39,438 bases of DNA from NCBI GenBank assembly GCA_036257565.1, contig DATAFH010000096.1, forward strand, positions 1 to 39,438, in the 5' to 3' direction. The DNA comes from DASSUW01 sp036257565. GTDB taxonomy: Bacteria; Actinomycetota; Thermoleophilia; Solirubrobacterales; Solirubrobacteraceae. The notes under the pieces are model-generated. The model was given only the letters and a program-made list of their open reading frames with translations, had not been told where the DNA came from and did no database searches. The translations under genes and the position numbers were made by a program. Below are positions 38,493 through 39,438 of this stretch, in pieces (position 1 is the stretch's first letter; every line of letters begins with the position of its first letter).

Positions 38493-39438
38493 ATGGAGCA
38501 ACTCAAGGGCCTGATCCTCTCGGGCGGGCGCGGAACGCGCCTGCGCCCCATCACCTTCACGTCGGCCAAGCAGCTCGTGCCCGTGGCCAACAAGCCGGTG
38601 CTGTTCTACGGCATCGAGGCGATGGCTGCCGCGGGGATCCGCGAGGTGGGGATCATCATCGCGCCGGAAACCGGCGACGAGATCCGCGCGGCGGCGGGCG
38701 ACGGCTCGCAGTTCGGCGTCTCGATCACCTACGTCGTGCAGGACGAGCCCGCGGGACTGGCGCACGCGGTGCTGACCGCCGAGCCCTTCCTCGGCGATGC
38801 GCCCTTCGTCATGTACCTCGGCGACAACCTGCTCCAGGGCGGCATGGAAGACCTCGTCGACGCGTTCCGCGAGCACGGCCCCGATGCGCTGATCCTGCTG
38901 ACCCAGGTCCCGGACCCCCAGAACTACGGCGTGGCGGAGCTGGGCGCGGACGGCGGGGTCGTGCGGTTGGTCGAGAAGCCTCCCGAGCCGGCCACCGACC
39001 TCGCGCTCGTCGGCGTCTACATGTTCACGCCGGAGATCCACGAGGCGGCCCGGGCGATCGAGCCGTCCGCGCGCGGCGAGCTCGAGATCACCGACGCGAT
39101 CCAGTGGCTCGTCGACGGCGGCAAGCGGGTCGAGCCGCACATCGTGCGCGGGTGGTGGAAGGACACCGGCCGGCTCGACGACATGCTGGAGGCCAACCGG
39201 CTGATTCTCGACACCGTGGTGGGGTCGATCGAGGGCGAGCTGGTCGAGGCGCGGGTCGACGGGCGCGTGGTGGTCGAGCCGGGAGCGCGGCTCGAGAACG
39301 CCACGGTCCGCGGGCCGGCGATCATCGGCGCGGGCGCCGTGGTGCGCGACGCCTACATCGGGCCCTACACCGCCGTGGGGCGCAACTGCGTGATCGAGCG
39401 GGCCGAGGTCGAGCACTCGATCCTGCTCGAGGGCTCGT
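38493..39438 (+). CDS. Glucose-1-phosphate thymidylyltransferase-like (partial, 3' end beyond window)
   Basis: The first 315 residues of a sugar-1-phosphate nucleotidylyltransferase. The nucleotide-binding signature GLILSGGRGTRLRP is at 6-19, followed by TSAKQLVPVANKPVLFYGIE, YLGDNLLQGG, NYGVAELG and VEKPPEP; EITDAIQWLVDGG and RGWWKDTGRLDDMLEAN complete the catalytic domain. From about 250 a left-handed beta-helix of hexapeptide repeats begins (VRGPAIIGAGAVV, GPYTAVGRNCVIERAEVEHSILLEG). This long form resembles StrD/RmlA-type dTDP-sugar enzymes, which supply activated sugars. The reading frame is open at the window edge, so it is truncated only by the window. Confidence 0.9.
   Translation, partial: MEQLKGLILSGGRGTRLRPITFTSAKQLVPVANKPVLFYGIEAMAAAGIREVGIIIAPETGDEIRAAAGDGSQFGVSITYVVQDEPAGLAHAVLTAEPFLGDAPFVMYLGDNLLQGGMEDLVDAFREHGPDALILLTQVPDPQNYGVAELGADGGVVRLVEKPPEPATDLALVGVYMFTPEIHEAARAIEPSARGELEITDAIQWLVDGGKRVEPHIVRGWWKDTGRLDDMLEANRLILDTVVGSIEGELVEARVDGRVVVEPGARLENATVRGPAIIGAGAVVRDAYIGPYTAVGRNCVIERAEVEHSILLEGS

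Noticed and set aside
1..39438. tRNA, rRNA, CRISPR, insertion sequence or prophage
   Set aside because: I saw no cloverleaf-like sequence, regular repeat-spacer pattern, transposase or phage structural protein.

Overview
The window reads as chromosomal DNA of a high-GC actinobacterium. GC-rich third codon positions, ATGA/GTGA stop-start overlaps, frequent GTG and TTG starts, a fused PafBC regulator and many short lineage-type membrane proteins suggest class Thermoleophilia (Solirubrobacterales-like). That placement is inference from gene style only. I saw no rRNA, tRNA, CRISPR array, insertion sequence or phage gene.

Layout. 1-4.2 kb: a PAP2 phosphatase faces a minus-strand pair, a lipid kinase translationally coupled to an unusual MFS-GT2-PAP2 fusion protein; the two PAP2 genes overlap antisense by 187 bp. 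4.2-12.2 kb: small membrane and stress-type proteins (DUF7144, DUF1269, YihY, AI-2E family, K+ channel, metallo-beta-lactamase fold) surround a large LuxR-type ATP-binding (LAL) regulator. 12.1-17.3 kb: a minus-strand lipid-modification operon (COG2907 flavoprotein, DUF1365, cyclopropane-synthase-like methyltransferase, small membrane protein, alpha/beta hydrolase). 17.3-19.3 kb: a PH-domain membrane protein coupled to a HerA-like ATPase. 19.3-22.3 kb: a decayed zone (ABC ATPase stub, SDR tail, GH13 enzyme with its middle deleted) around a Crp/Fnr regulator and a DUF2294 protein. 22.2-28.2 kb: MBL-rhodanese protein, zinc ribbon, and a minus-strand run of RNase D, SDR, L,D-transpeptidase and alpha/beta hydrolase. 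28.2-34.4 kb: orphan NarL-type response regulator, MacB/FtsX-like ABC exporter, membrane-anchored hydrolase, EcsC protein. 34.7-39.4 kb: SDR, OB-HD phosphohydrolase, fused PafBC, and a sugar-1-phosphate nucleotidylyltransferase cut by the window end.

Main discovery. A 17-bp inverted repeat, TCACCC-N5-GGGTGA, lies upstream of six genes or operons (4250, 5061, 8023, 9340, 12148 on the minus side, 17309), with a weaker seventh copy at 28180. In four of them a third TCACCC half-site follows exactly 7 bp after the palindrome, only on the side of the downstream gene. In all seven a -10-like hexamer (xAnnnT) starts 22-24 bp after the palindrome, and several start codons sit 7-11 bp beyond it, implying leaderless mRNAs. 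This looks like the operator-promoter module of an undescribed local regulon of membrane and envelope proteins. The LAL regulator at 5328-7955, encoded amid the sites, is the leading candidate regulator.

Five gene remnants (ZIP transporter, two SDRs, ABC ATPase, GH13) keep one or both ends but have lost internal or terminal segments. This points to deletion-driven decay, or to assembly error that should be excluded.
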